NCBI GenBank assembly: GCA_030148325.1 | Contig: JASBTR010000045.1 | Coordinates: 1-33,808 of the forward strand | DNA length: 33,808 nt | DNA from: Gammaproteobacteria bacterium | GTDB taxonomy: Bacteria > Pseudomonadota > Gammaproteobacteria > UBA6429 > Thiohalophilaceae | Direction: 5' to 3' | Shown: positions 24,801 to 33,386 of the stretch, piece after piece | How the letters are laid out: each line of letters starts with the position of its first letter | How positions within the stretch are numbered: position 1 is the first letter of the stretch | The notes under the pieces: model-generated | Databases searched by the model: none | Seen by the model: only the letters and a program-made list of their open reading frames with translations | What the model was told of the DNA's origin: nothing | Position numbers and translations under genes: made by a program

Positions 24801-25636
24801 GGGTGGTCTCCTTGACGGGTAGACAGAGAATTATGGCCAGATTGAGTTTTAGCGCCCATACATTCACTAAGATATTCATCTTCGTTCCTGCCCATTATCC
24901 GGGCATGTTCTCGCAGTATTTTATCTGTAGAAAGATCCTGCATGGTGTGCTGGAACTGCTGATTTCGTTTACGTGTATCCGCGACGTGCAGACCCGGCGT
25001 TGGATCAAAATTATTCTTCCTATGACGTATAACCAGGGCGCGCAGGTAAGCCAGCCGTGATTTGCGAATATCCCCTGCACAGATAGCGGCATGCAGGACG
25101 TCGAGCAGCATCTGGGCATCTTCTTTCACAGGTTCCAGAATCCGATATGCCCGTTCAATTTCTGTGGTTGTCATATCTGTGGGCATAATCAAATCGGGTA
25201 TTTGATTGCCGGGTATTTTTGTAGTCGTCGTTTGTTTATTTTGTAATTTTATTTTTTTTAAGTCTGTTCTTTTTATATCGACGGATTTACCGTCGGCGGT
25301 TTTACCACCGATGGTTTTTCCATCGACGGTTTTTGCGTCTATGGGGTTGGGAATTTCATGAACCTCTGTGATCCAGACAAACCTGCCATCATCGCGATGA
25401 ATCCGCTTTCGTATCAGGTAACCCGCTTTTCCCAGTTCTCGCAATATTCGCCGGAGTTTGTCCCGGCCTATCTGACTTTCTCGCCGTAGCGCCTCAAAAT
25501 GCACCTGCCAGTCCTGTGGACGAGATAGAAGACGCACCAGTAGACCGATGGCCTCAAGACTCAAACGGCTATCTCGTAGCGTGTCGTTAAGCAGGACAGT
25601 GAAGTTTTCTGTCTTTGCTACCCGAAAGATAGTCAT
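24797..25636 (-). CDS. Rep-like winged-helix protein
   Basis: A 279-aa protein. Residues about 20-90 form a winged helix of the kind found in plasmid/phage replication initiators (SLEAIGLLVRLLSRPQDWQV, then LRRILRELGKAGYLIRKRI). Next comes a degenerate repeat (DGKTIGGKTADGK) matched in DNA at about 25281-25345 by four imperfect 15-16-bp units, then a Lys/Thr-rich linker and a helical C-terminus. It is probably a replication or regulatory protein of the element. It overlaps both neighbours by 4 bp, so the three genes form one leftward operon. Confidence 0.65.
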   Translation of the reverse strand: MTIFRVAKTENFTVLLNDTLRDSRLSLEAIGLLVRLLSRPQDWQVHFEALRRESQIGRDKLRRILRELGKAGYLIRKRIHRDDGRFVWITEVHEIPNPIDAKTVDGKTIGGKTADGKSVDIKRTDLKKIKLQNKQTTTTKIPGNQIPDLIMPTDMTTTEIERAYRILEPVKEDAQMLLDVLHAAICAGDIRKSRLAYLRALVIRHRKNNFDPTPGLHVADTRKRNQQFQHTMQDLSTDKILREHARIMGRNEDEYLSECMGAKTQSGHNSLSTRQGDHP

Positions 25637-25884
25637 AACACATCTTCTTCGATCAGGCGTGCTAAGGCCGAGGTTCGGAAATAAACTCGACGACCGATTT
25701 TCCGCCTGGCAGGATTGAGCAATTTTGAAAATTCGGTATCACGACCGAGGGAAACACGCAGTCCATCCGGGGTTCGATGGAGAAGGTCGGCCGTTTGACG
25801 AAGGGTTAATAACGGGCCGTAAATTTCAAATAGCAAACGTTCGGTATTTTTGCTTGCTGTAGTGAGTTGCTGATCTTGATTCAT
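25633..25884 (-). CDS. AlpA/excisionase-like small HTH protein
   Basis: An 83-aa protein with a MerR/AlpA-type helix-turn-helix, LLTLRQTADLLHRTPDGLRV, and a trailing strand (KIGRRVYFRTSALARLIE) as in plasmid or prophage excisionase-like proteins. First gene of the three-gene operon, just downstream of a run of hairpins and near the integrase, so a role as recombination directionality factor is plausible but unproven. Confidence 0.7.
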   Translation of the reverse strand: MNQDQQLTTASKNTERLLFEIYGPLLTLRQTADLLHRTPDGLRVSLGRDTEFSKLLNPARRKIGRRVYFRTSALARLIEEDVL

Positions 25885-25891
25885 CTTGTCA

Positions 25892-26021
25892 CCATAACTG
25901 TATCCATAGGGTCACCTCTTCATTACTGAAGATCGCGGGTGACCCCTTGGGTTATGGCCGATGGCCTCGCTTTATTAACAAAGCGGCCTGCGGTGTTTCC
26001 GTCCCCACGTTAAGCGGAAAC
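25892..26021. repeat. Cluster of three hairpins between integrase and AlpA-like gene
   Basis: Hairpin 1 (25892-25957): outer CCATAAC/GTTATGG, inner GGGTCACC/GGTGACCC and a TCTTCA-ttac-TGAAGA tip. Hairpin 2 (25968-25985): CGCTTT-attaac-AAAGCG. Hairpin 3 (25995-26021): GTTTCCG/CGGAAAC. The 236-bp gap 25885-26120 holds no gene. Candidates are a replication origin, a structured RNA, or recombination and regulatory sites. Confidence 0.6.
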
Positions 26022-26093
26022 AACCGAAATGCAGGCAGTAGATATGCTAACCAGACGAACGATTTGATGCAATATGAAGATTGAGAACTTTAG

Positions 26094-26110
26094 CGAAACT
26101 AAACGAAACA
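26094..26110. repeat. Short repeat shared with the distal end
   Basis: The 17-mer cgaaactaaacgaaaca differs by one base from 11038-11054. It is 10 bp from the integrase stop codon. Possible integrase or excisionase site. Confidence 0.4.
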
Positions 26111-26120
26111 GATTACAAAA

Positions 26121-27164
26121 TTAACGGCGCTTTGCTGTATCCAGCCGATCCACAAGATCTTCTGCACGCAGATGTGTGTAGCGTTTGAGCATTTGCATAG
26201 ACTTGTGGCCGCTGATGGCAGCCACTTCCTGATCCGTCAGGCCGAGTTCGACAAGACGGGAAACAGACTCGTGCCGCAGGTCGTGGAATCTAAGATTGGA
26301 AATACCCGCGCGTTTCACTGCATCCGACCAGACTTTGTTGATGCAGTAGGGGCGACGAATATCATCACGGCCAGGTTCACCAAAAAAGAGCAGATCTGTA
26401 TCAGGGGGACGAACAGGGTTGGCCATTACCTGGCGGAAAACATTCGCGGCACGATTCGAAAGCGGAACTGTCCGTGCACTGTTGTTCTTGGTATCAGTGA
26501 GATAAACGATCCGGCGCTGTAGGTTCACCTGATCGCGTGTCAGAGAAAGAATTTCTCCCTGCCGCATGGCAGTATAGAGTGCGATACGGACGCTCCAGCC
26601 CAGCATGGGGTTAGAATGTGCATCGCATTCCCTGAGCAACCTGCGCATCTCACTCCAGCTCAGACGCCGGTTACGGCCCTGTCCGGGGCTGGGACGCCTG
26701 ACATTGGCAACGGGGTTGTAAACGAGTCCAAGCCCCCACTCACGGATAGCTGTGGTGTAGAGATGCCCTAGCAACGCCATATCAAGCCGTACCGTGTTGG
26801 GGCTCTTACCTTCTGCAAGCCGTTCGTCCCGGTAGTTGGCAACCAGATCGGGGGTTAGCACTGCCAGCCCATATTGTCCCAGACGCTGCACAAGGATTTT
26901 CGCTTTCTTGCGTTCGGTAATCTGTGTGGAAGGCTTCTTGGTAGGCGTGACTTCCCTGAGATAGCGTTCCAGGGCAGACTTGACGGTGAAATGCCCGGTA
27001 GATGCCCGTGCAACAAAGATACCCCTGCGCATTTCATCCTCGACATTGCGCGCCCAGTCTTCCGCATCGCGCTTGATACGAAAAGTCCTGGCTGTCGTAG
27101 GCCAGCCCTTGCGACGGATAACCGCCTTCCAGGTATTTGAGGGGGTTTTGACTATGGTCGCCAT
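26121..27164 (-). CDS. int: Tyrosine recombinase integrase
   Basis: 347 aa from the ATG at 27164. The N-terminus (MATIVKTPSNTWKAVIRRKG) is the AP2-like arm-binding domain, followed by a SAM-like core-binding domain. The catalytic domain shows Arg in YTAMRQGEIL, HDLRHESVSRL (His and Arg), GHKSMQMLKRYTH (His, and Tyr nucleophile). It lies 94 bp from tRNA-Lys and reads away from it, the usual layout for an element inserted in that gene. Starting at 27239 would read through repeats that look regulatory, so 27164 is preferred. Confidence 0.93.
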   Translation of the reverse strand: MATIVKTPSNTWKAVIRRKGWPTTARTFRIKRDAEDWARNVEDEMRRGIFVARASTGHFTVKSALERYLREVTPTKKPSTQITERKKAKILVQRLGQYGLAVLTPDLVANYRDERLAEGKSPNTVRLDMALLGHLYTTAIREWGLGLVYNPVANVRRPSPGQGRNRRLSWSEMRRLLRECDAHSNPMLGWSVRIALYTAMRQGEILSLTRDQVNLQRRIVYLTDTKNNSARTVPLSNRAANVFRQVMANPVRPPDTDLLFFGEPGRDDIRRPYCINKVWSDAVKRAGISNLRFHDLRHESVSRLVELGLTDQEVAAISGHKSMQMLKRYTHLRAEDLVDRLDTAKRR

Positions 27165-27165
27165 G

Positions 27166-27213
27166 GGTACATCCGGTACCTCAAAACTTGTGAGTGTACC
27201 GAAAATGTACCTT
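27166..27213. promoter_or_regulatory. GTAC-rich repeats between att and integrase start
   Basis: GGTACATCCGGTACC (27167-27181) and GTGTACCGAAAATGTACC (27194-27211) contain four spaced GTAC cores. GTGTACCGA is repeated at 11125-11133 and 24501-24509. Probably integrase arm sites and autoregulation of int. A CTTACG/CGTAAG inverted repeat lies at 27220-27246. Confidence 0.4.
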
Positions 27214-27255
27214 TTGAGGCTTACGAAAGCAAGAAACAATCGTAAGTTATTGATA

Positions 27256-27304
27256 ATATGGTGGGCCCTGTGAGACTCGAACTCACGACCAAGAGATTAA
27301 GAGT
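27256..27304 (-). repeat. Proximal att site within tRNA-Lys
   Basis: 49 bp identical to 10945-10993, running from the anticodon loop through the CCA end of tRNA-Lys. The tRNA sequence is fully restored, as expected when the element carries the 3' half of its target. Confidence 0.92.
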
Positions 27305-27334
27305 CTCCTGCTCTACCAACTGAGCTAAAGGCCC
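27259..27334 (-). tRNA. tRNA-Lys (CUU)
   Basis: 76 nt including encoded CCA. The 5' end GGGCCTTTAGCTCAG pairs with the 3' end ending GGGCCCACCA. The anticodon stem GGAGA/TCTCT encloses CTCTTAA, giving anticodon CTT. It is the integration target of the 16-kb element. The intact gene is at the integrase end. Confidence 0.96.
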
Positions 27335-27375
27335 ATATTTTTCTGTGCTTTTGAATATGTCAGCACTATATAAAA

Positions 27376-27452
27376 TGGGGTGACTGATGGGACTCGAACC
27401 CACGACGACTGGAATCACAATCCAGGGCTCTACCAACTGAGCTACAATCACC
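27376..27452 (-). tRNA. tRNA-His (GUG)
   Basis: 77 nt with the extra 5' G of histidine tRNAs (GGTGATTGTAGCTCAG). The anticodon loop TTGTGAT gives GTG, and the T-loop is GTTCGAGTC. CCA is encoded. It is 41 bp upstream of tRNA-Lys in the same array. Confidence 0.97.
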
Positions 27453-27692
27453 ATAAAAACAGTATCGAGTGGCGAGGGACGAGTGGCGAGGAAAAGCGGG
27501 TCCTCGTACTGTTCCTGCGATCGGTTTGCACAGCAAACCTTCACTCTTCAAAACTGGCGCGCCTGGCAGGACTCGAACCTGCTACCCTCGGCTTAGAAGG
27601 CCGATGCTCTATCCAGATGAGCTACAGGCGCAAAATCAGCCCGCGTGCCAAATTGTCCTCGTCCCCAGCCACTCGCAACCAGAAACTATGTT
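27453..27692. repeat. Short repeats in the tRNA spacers
   Basis: GAGTGGCGAGGGACGAGTGG at about 27468-27487 is a direct repeat of GAGTGGCGAGG. A similar unit occurs inverted at about 27655-27675 (CCTCGTCCCCAGCCACTCGC), on the other side of tRNA-Arg. Probably a short dispersed repeat. No gene other than tRNA-Arg in this interval. Confidence 0.35.
27555..27631 (-). tRNA. tRNA-Arg (UCU)
   Basis: 77 nt with encoded CCA. It starts GCGCCTGTAGCTCATCTGG, with anticodon loop CTTCTAA giving TCT and T-loop GTTCGAGTC. Third from the promoter end of the Pro-Arg-His-Lys array would be His; this one is second. Confidence 0.97.
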
Positions 27693-27769
27693 TGGTCGGG
27701 GTAGAGAGATTCGAACTCCCGACATCCTGCTCCCAAAGCAGGCGCGCTACCAGACTGCGCTATACCCCG
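27693..27769 (-). tRNA. tRNA-Pro (UGG)
   Basis: 77 nt with encoded CCA. It starts CGGGGTATAGCGCAGTCTGG, with anticodon loop TTTGGGA giving TGG and T-loop GTTCGAATC. First gene of the leftward tRNA array. Confidence 0.97.
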
Positions 27770-27811
27770 ATTCAGGCTTGCGCCCGACCTGCCCACGGCA
27801 GGAAGGCGGCG

Positions 27812-27840
27812 ATTCTACGCCCAAGTACTCCCGTCGTCAA
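27812..27840 (-). promoter_or_regulatory. sigma70 promoter of the tRNA array
   Basis: On the minus strand -35 TTGACG (27840-27835) and -10 TAGAAT (27817-27812) are 17 bp apart, followed by a GC-rich CGCCGCC discriminator typical of stringently controlled stable-RNA promoters. tRNA-Pro starts 43 bp downstream. The promoter is back-to-back with the folD leader. Confidence 0.8.
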
Positions 27841-27917
27841 TGTGGCAAAATAGAGACTTGGATCAAACCGGCTCAGGCTGTAACCTTATTGGCTTTTCGG
27901 GATTATTACATAAAATT

Positions 27918-28769
27918 ATGACTGCCAACATTATCGATGGCAAGGCCATTGCCGCTGAACTTCGCAACACCATCAGACAACAGGTGGCGACCCGCCTGCA
28001 AGAGGGGCAGCGCGCACCGGGGCTGGCCGTCATTCTGGTCGGACAGGATCCCGCCTCCGAGGTCTATGTACGCAACAAGCGCAGGGCCTGCGAGGAAACA
28101 GGCATTACCTCTGTGGCTCACGATCTGCCTGCCAACACCACGCAGGACGCACTGCTTGAGCTGATTGACGCGCTCAATGCCGACACCGGCGTCGATGGCA
28201 TTCTGGTGCAGTTGCCCCTGCCGGAACACATCAATGCCGAAACCGTCATCGAGCGCATCCACCCGGACAAGGATGTCGATGGCTTCCATCCCTATAATAT
28301 TGGCCGTCTGGCCCTGCGCATGCCGGTGCTGCGCCCCTGCACGCCACGCGGGGTCATCACTCTGCTGGAAAGCACCGGCGAACCGTTACGCGGCCGGGAT
28401 GCGGTCATTGTCGGCGCCTCTAACATCGTCGGTCGTCCGATGGGCCTGGAACTGCTGCTGGCCGGCTGTACGGTCACTACCTGCCACCGTTTCACCCGCG
28501 ATCTGGCCGCCAAGGTGCGTCAGGCTGAAATCCTCATTGTTGCTGTGGGCAAACCGGGCATTGTCAAAGGCGAATGGATCAAGCCGGGCGCCACCGTTAT
28601 CGACGTTGGCATCAACCGCACCGAGGATGGCAAGCTGATCGGGGATATCGAGTTCGATACCGCCTGTGAACGGGCGGGCTGGATCACTCCGGTTCCCGGC
28701 GGCGTAGGCCCCATGACCGTCGCTACCCTGCTCCAGAACACCCTCGAAGCCGCCAAACACTATTGCTAA
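27918..28769 (+). CDS. folD: Bifunctional methylene-THF dehydrogenase/cyclohydrolase
   Basis: 283 aa from the ATG at 27918 ([16 protein letters not shown]). It makes 10-formyl-THF from 5,10-methylene-THF through methenyl-THF with NADP+ in the cytosol. Signatures: Tyr50-x3-Lys54 (YVRNK) in the active site, [25 protein letters not shown] for the dinucleotide, and [14 protein letters not shown] near the end. The length is standard for FolD. Upstream in-frame starts fall in the tRNA promoter region and were not used. Confidence 0.97.
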   Translation: MTANIIDGKAIAAELRNTIRQQVATRLQEGQRAPGLAVILVGQDPASEVYVRNKRRACEETGITSVAHDLPANTTQDALLELIDALNADTGVDGILVQLPLPEHINAETVIERIHPDKDVDGFHPYNIGRLALRMPVLRPCTPRGVITLLESTGEPLRGRDAVIVGASNIVGRPMGLELLLAGCTVTTCHRFTRDLAAKVRQAEILIVAVGKPGIVKGEWIKPGATVIDVGINRTEDGKLIGDIEFDTACERAGWITPVPGGVGPMTVATLLQNTLEAAKHYC

Positions 28770-28801
28770 AGGCTGTCCCCTACAAAACAGCTTATTTTGC
28801 C

Positions 28802-28962
28802 AGGGTCTGTTGATCTTTCAGATGTTAGGCTGATTTTGAGGAAATTTTAGTCCTGACAAGGCATTTTTTACGTATCAATGCACTCCATTGATAGTAAAAA
28901 ATAACGCAGGCAGGGCTAAAATTACCCAAAATCAGACAATAGATGAAAGATCAACAGACCCT
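28802..28962. repeat. Fold-back (MITE-like) element
   Basis: 161 bp whose first and last roughly 47 bp are imperfect inverted repeats, beginning AGGGTCTGTTGATCTTTCA and ending in its inverse. The centre is also palindromic (TTTTTTAC...TATCAATG with CATTGATAG-TAAAAAA), so the whole unit can fold as one long hairpin. No target-site duplication is obvious and there is no coding capacity. It fills most of the 285-bp folD-29055 gap. Confidence 0.7.
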
Positions 28963-29054
28963 AAGGATATTTAGACTTAAGTCATACCTGGCAGGCGCCG
29001 ATACGAATACAGGCAACCACCTGCCTGCATGAATCAGAAAGCCGAAGCTGTACT

Positions 29055-30623
29055 GTGGATACCTTATTACTGACAACCCCCACCCAACATACCAATGCAG
29101 GTTCCCCTGTGGAACTGAGTCCGAAACGACTACAGCACTGGATTGCCTCGCTACCCACCATGGATGTGCAGGAAACCGTCTCCCAGCTCGAACAGGCGCT
29201 GGTCGCCTTCAACAGCACTCCGCTGAGTGACGCCGAACGCCTGCGCCTGCTGGAAATCTATTTTGCCGCCTATGAGGACATTCTGGCCGGCTATGATGAA
29301 GTCCGCCTCAACATGCTGCCGGTCGCAGCTGAAAAACGTCGCGCAATAGCGCAGGCCATCATGCAGCTGTATCTCGATCTTGCCGCGGGTTATAAAATTA
29401 TCATCAAGGATCAGTTTGAACGCCGCCAGCGCCTGCGCCGAAACCCGTTGCTGCTGGCCTGCATTTACCGGGCAATCGAGCTCATCAGCCTGACCATGCT
29501 CTACGCCTTTCGCGCGCACAGGGATGTCCCGCCACTCTGTTATCTGGAACTTTATCAGCTCTACAGCTATGCCGAAGAAAACGGCGTACTGGAATCACCG
29601 GTCAAAAACCTGCCCGGTTATCAGTCGGCACCACAGATTGGCAATCTGTTCAAACAGATCATGCTGCTGGTGCTGACCGATCCCTACCATATCAATCCGA
29701 TCGAATTATATGAATACTATGTACTGGCAGAGCGTTTCGCCACTACCTGTGAGATCCTGCCGCTGGAGGGGAAAACGCTAAATTCACCGGTACAGCTTAT
29801 TGATCTTGCGAGTGACAAACCACCGGTTTTTAGCAAAAACCCGGCCGCAGTCAAACACACGCCTTTCCTGCGCCAAATCAATATTTCATCGGCCGTAGAA
29901 GAAATGAAGCTGTGGTCAGACGGCCAGAGCAAGCATGATACCTCGCTGGCAAAAGAGCAGAAAAAACGCCTGACCACCTCCCTGGTCATGCACCTGAGCA
30001 ACAACCTGCGCCGCAGGGAACCCCGTCACAATGCGCACCAGGACATTCACCTCATCGCAGGCATACAAAATATTCTCTATGCCTGCGAGAAAACAGAGTT
30101 ACTGAAAAAAATTATCGCGCGGGAAACGCACGCAGGCATCGAAGTGCATGATATTGAAGATGAGCAGCTGGAATCCTCAACCCATTCCTGTCGTGTGCTC
30201 AATGAAAGCAATTCGGGGCGACGCATTTCCAACCTGCCCGCTGCTGTTGCCGAAGATATGATGATTGGTAATGTGGTCGCCCTGCTTGATGCTAGCCGCA
30301 ACGGCATCACCATCATGGCCGGACTGGTGCGCTGGAAAAAAGAGGATCAACATGGCCAGTTTCATTTTGGCATCGAAATCATTCCCGGGCAGCCCGCAGC
30401 CACCGCAATACAGACCGAGGCATCCGAGCAGGCGATCGGTGGTCTCGTTTTCCCGCCGATTGCCGTGCTCAAGCTCGCGCGCCGCATCCTGCTGCCCCAG
30501 AAATACTATCGTGACGGGACAAGGCTCAACTATAAATCAACAACCGGGATCATTCGCGCCACGCTGGGCGAGAGCGTAATGCATTCCCCGGCCTACGTGG
30601 TGGCGACGATAACCGGCAAATAA
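29055..30623 (+). CDS. Conserved hypothetical protein, possible C-terminal PilZ-like domain
   Basis: 522 aa starting at GTG 29055. The first 340 residues are mostly helical (QLYLDLAAGYKIIIKD, YLELYQLYSYAEENG) without a recognised motif. Residues about 380-450 include RVLNESNSGRRISNLP, then IGNVVALLD and MAGLVRWKKEDQHGQFHFGI. This spacing recalls PilZ domains (D/NxSxxG and a later G-x-x-F/E strand) that bind cyclic di-GMP, but the N-terminal RxxxR of canonical PilZ is not clear. No signal peptide. It converges with cysS with only 2 bp between stops. Confidence 0.7.
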   Translation: MDTLLLTTPTQHTNAGSPVELSPKRLQHWIASLPTMDVQETVSQLEQALVAFNSTPLSDAERLRLLEIYFAAYEDILAGYDEVRLNMLPVAAEKRRAIAQAIMQLYLDLAAGYKIIIKDQFERRQRLRRNPLLLACIYRAIELISLTMLYAFRAHRDVPPLCYLELYQLYSYAEENGVLESPVKNLPGYQSAPQIGNLFKQIMLLVLTDPYHINPIELYEYYVLAERFATTCEILPLEGKTLNSPVQLIDLASDKPPVFSKNPAAVKHTPFLRQINISSAVEEMKLWSDGQSKHDTSLAKEQKKRLTTSLVMHLSNNLRRREPRHNAHQDIHLIAGIQNILYACEKTELLKKIIARETHAGIEVHDIEDEQLESSTHSCRVLNESNSGRRISNLPAAVAEDMMIGNVVALLDASRNGITIMAGLVRWKKEDQHGQFHFGIEIIPGQPAATAIQTEASEQAIGGLVFPPIAVLKLARRILLPQKYYRDGTRLNYKSTTGIIRATLGESVMHSPAYVVATITGK

Positions 30624-30625
30624 TT

Positions 30626-32029
30626 TTATTTTCGCCGCCAGCGAGTACCCTCGGCACCGTCTTCCAGAACAATCCCCTGCTCAAGCAACAGATCACGAAT
30701 ACGATCGCTTTCCGCCCAGTCCTTGCCAGCGCGGGCCGCAGTACGCTGCTGAACAAGTTTTTCGATTTGAGATGCAGCAAGCCCATTACCGGCATCATCC
30801 CCGGCGTTGCCACCCTGCAGCCAGACTTCGGCATCATTTTGCAACAGGCCCAGCAGTCCGGCCAGCCGGTGCAGGGTCACGGCCATGACGGTCGCTGCCG
30901 CCTCATCCGTCTGCCGTAGTTTATTCACTTCCTTTGCCAGCTCAAACAGCACCGCCAGCGCTTCGGGAGTATTAAAATCATCATCCATGGCCTGCCGGAA
31001 ACGGCCTTCATAAGCCTCATCCAGACTCTCCTCAGCAGACAGGTTCATCCCGCGCAGGGCGGTGTAAAGCGTCGTCAGCGCCGCTTTGGCATTGTCCAGA
31101 TGCTGATCGGAATAATTCAGCGGGCTGCGATAATGGCTGGTGAGAATGAAATAACGTAGCACTTCCGGCGCATATTTTTCCAGCACTTCACGAATGGTAA
31201 AAAAATTGCCCAGCGACTTGGACATTTTTTCCTCGTCCACGCGCACAAAACCATTGTGCATCCAGACATTGGCGAACTTCTCGCCGGTAGCCGCCTCAGA
31301 CTGGGCGATTTCGTTTTCGTGATGCGGAAACTGCAGATCCATGCCGCCGCCGTGAATATCGAAATGATTACCCAGGCAGCAGGTGGACATGGCTGAGCAT
31401 TCGATATGCCAGCCCGGCCGACCACGGCCCCAAGGCGAATCCCAGCTCGGTTCCTCCGGTTTGGCGGCTTTCCAGAGCACGAAGTCCAGCGGATCATCCT
31501 TGGCCTCGTCCACCGCCACCCGCTCACCTGAACGCAGGTCCTCGATATGCTTGCCCGAGAGCTGGCCGTAATGCTCAAACTTGCTGACATCATAGTAAAC
31601 GTCACCATTGTCCGCCGCATAGGCATAGCCCTTTTCCACCAGGGTCTGGATCATGTCGATGATTTCCTGCATATGCAGGGTCGCACGTGGTTCCTCGTTT
31701 GGCGGCAAAACATTCAGCGCAGCCGTATCCCTGTGCATTTCATCAATAAAACGCCCAGTCAGGTCATTGAAATCCTCACTGTTTTCCTTCGCGCGGGCAA
31801 TGATCTTGTCATCGATATCGGTGATGTTGCGAATGTAGGTAACATGCTCCCTGCCGTAAATTTCGCACAGATAACGGTAAACCACGTCGAACACTACCAG
31901 TACCCTGGCATGACCGATGTGGCACATGTCATATACGGTCATGCCACAAACATACATGCGCACGTTTTTCGGATCGATGGGCTTGAAAACTTCTTTCTGT
32001 TTGCTCAGGTTGTTATGAATTGTCAACAT
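30626..32029 (-). CDS. cysS: Cysteinyl-tRNA synthetase
   Basis: A 467-aa class I synthetase charging tRNA-Cys in the cytosol. HIGH is HIGHA at 37-41 and KMSKS at 268-272. Zinc ligands Cys28, Cys211, His236 and Glu240 align with those of the E. coli enzyme. The C-terminal anticodon-binding part ends TRWRRK. Full length and intact. Confidence 0.98.
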   Translation of the reverse strand: MLTIHNNLSKQKEVFKPIDPKNVRMYVCGMTVYDMCHIGHARVLVVFDVVYRYLCEIYGREHVTYIRNITDIDDKIIARAKENSEDFNDLTGRFIDEMHRDTAALNVLPPNEEPRATLHMQEIIDMIQTLVEKGYAYAADNGDVYYDVSKFEHYGQLSGKHIEDLRSGERVAVDEAKDDPLDFVLWKAAKPEEPSWDSPWGRGRPGWHIECSAMSTCCLGNHFDIHGGGMDLQFPHHENEIAQSEAATGEKFANVWMHNGFVRVDEEKMSKSLGNFFTIREVLEKYAPEVLRYFILTSHYRSPLNYSDQHLDNAKAALTTLYTALRGMNLSAEESLDEAYEGRFRQAMDDDFNTPEALAVLFELAKEVNKLRQTDEAAATVMAVTLHRLAGLLGLLQNDAEVWLQGGNAGDDAGNGLAASQIEKLVQQRTAARAGKDWAESDRIRDLLLEQGIVLEDGAEGTRWRRK

Positions 32030-32252
32030 AGGCTGGTTGCCTGCTATACCGTAATCAATGCCGGGAACCCGTGTCGAGAACCCATGCCGGAGTCAATGTA
32101 AGGTAACCGGGCGCGGTTTCTCCGCTCGGCGCGTAAATGTGCGTAGGTTAACGGAATCCGGCCCCGGGCTCAAAAGAGCTTCAAAAGATGCTTCCGCCTG
32201 TGTCGGAAAATCGATATTATGACGGCCTTTGAAGTTTGACGGGAAAAGAATC

Positions 32253-32873
32253 ATGCTATTACGACTTGCCATCGGCTGCCTGCTGGGTTTCGGCCTGCTG
32301 GGTTCAATGATTAACAACGCCGCTGCTGAAGCGCCACAGGTGAAAATTGAAACCAGTATGGGCGATATTGTCGTTCTACTGGAACCGGACAAAGCGCCTA
32401 AAACGGTTGAAAATTTTCTTACCTATATTAAAGACGGATTTTACAACGACACTATTTTCCACCGCGTGATCAGCAATTTCATGATCCAGGGCGGCGGTTT
32501 CACCACTGACTACCAGCGCAAACCGACCCGGGCACCGATTGAAAACGAAGCCGACAACGGCCTGAGCAACAAAAAAGGCACCATTGCCATGGCCCGTACC
32601 ATGGATCCCCATTCGGCCACCGCGCAGTTTTTTATCAACGTGAAAGACAATAACTTTCTCGACTTTACCAGCAAATCACCTCGCGGCTGGGGCTATACCG
32701 TGTTTGGCAGGGTCATCAAGGGCATGGATGTGGTCAACCACATTCGCAACGCAGCAACCGGCCCCGGTGGGCCTTTCCCCACTGACGCCCCGCAGGAGCC
32801 TGTCATCATCAGGAGCATGACCCTGCTAAATCCGGAAGCCGTTTCTGCCACGGCCGCCAGCGCGACAAAATAA
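32253..32873 (+). CDS. ppiA: Periplasmic peptidyl-prolyl isomerase (cyclophilin)
   Basis: 206 aa from the ATG at 32253, preceded by GGGAAAAG. A signal peptide is visible ([20 protein letters not shown], cleaved near AAA-EA). The cyclophilin core has [15 protein letters not shown] and TAQFFINV, with the catalytic Arg and hydrophobic pocket. A short Ala/Thr-rich tail follows. It catalyses proline cis-trans isomerisation in the periplasm. The upstream in-frame TTG at 32229 is unlikely. It is divergent from cysS. Confidence 0.93.
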   Translation: MLLRLAIGCLLGFGLLGSMINNAAAEAPQVKIETSMGDIVVLLEPDKAPKTVENFLTYIKDGFYNDTIFHRVISNFMIQGGGFTTDYQRKPTRAPIENEADNGLSNKKGTIAMARTMDPHSATAQFFINVKDNNFLDFTSKSPRGWGYTVFGRVIKGMDVVNHIRNAATGPGGPFPTDAPQEPVIIRSMTLLNPEAVSATAASATK

Positions 32874-32885
32874 CAGGATATCAAC

Positions 32886-33380
32886 ATGATCAAACTCAAC
32901 ACCAGCATGGGTACTATCGTTATCGAACTGGATAGCGAAAAAGCGCCGAACACTGCCGCCAACTTTCTTCAGTATGCCCGCGACGGCTTTTATGATGGCA
33001 CCATTTTTCATCGTGTGATCAGCAACTTCATGATCCAGGGCGGCGGCATGCAGCCCGGTATGGTTGAAAAGGAAACCCGCGCGCCCATCGAAAACGAAGC
33101 CGACAACGGCTTAAGCAACGTTACGGGTAGCATCGCCATGGCTCGCACCCAGGACCCGCATTCAGCTACCGCGCAGTTCTTTATCAATGTCGCCGACAAT
33201 GCCTTCCTTGATCACACTGCCCCGAACGCACAGGGCTGGGGCTACTGTGTGTTCGGCAAAGTTGTGGATGGCATGGATGTAGTGGAAAAAATCAGGGCCG
33301 TGCCTACCGGTAATGCCGGTTATCATCAGGACGTGCCGACTGAAGACGTGGTTATTGAAAGCGTCGAGGTTGAAGAATAA
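32886..33380 (+). CDS. ppiB: Cytoplasmic peptidyl-prolyl isomerase (cyclophilin)
   Basis: A 164-aa cyclophilin with [15 protein letters not shown] and [11 protein letters not shown], without a signal peptide. It is closely similar to the preceding ppiA product over the whole core (for example [14 protein letters not shown] in both), so the two look like a tandem duplication with one copy given an export signal. The gap is 12 bp, with AGGA before the ATG. lpxH follows after 6 bp. Confidence 0.95.
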   Translation: MIKLNTSMGTIVIELDSEKAPNTAANFLQYARDGFYDGTIFHRVISNFMIQGGGMQPGMVEKETRAPIENEADNGLSNVTGSIAMARTQDPHSATAQFFINVADNAFLDHTAPNAQGWGYCVFGKVVDGMDVVEKIRAVPTGNAGYHQDVPTEDVVIESVEVEE

Positions 33381-33386
33381 CAAGCC

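Larger units (their letters stand above)
10945..27304. mobile_element. Integrative element at tRNA-Lys carrying a defence island
   Basis: A 49-bp perfect direct repeat bounds this 16.3-kb segment. The right copy is the 3' half of the intact tRNA-Lys and the left copy is a free fragment, the usual result of site-specific integration into a tRNA gene. A tyrosine integrase lies next to the intact tRNA. Shared short repeats (cgaaactaa[c/a]cgaaaca; GTGTACCGA) occur near both ends and may be integrase arm sites. The cargo includes a HipA-like kinase + HIRAN pair, type I RM, a membrane protein + Rx4H pair, a DUF433/PIN-like pair and Fic. No conjugation genes are visible, so it would need a helper to move between cells. 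Confidence 0.9.
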
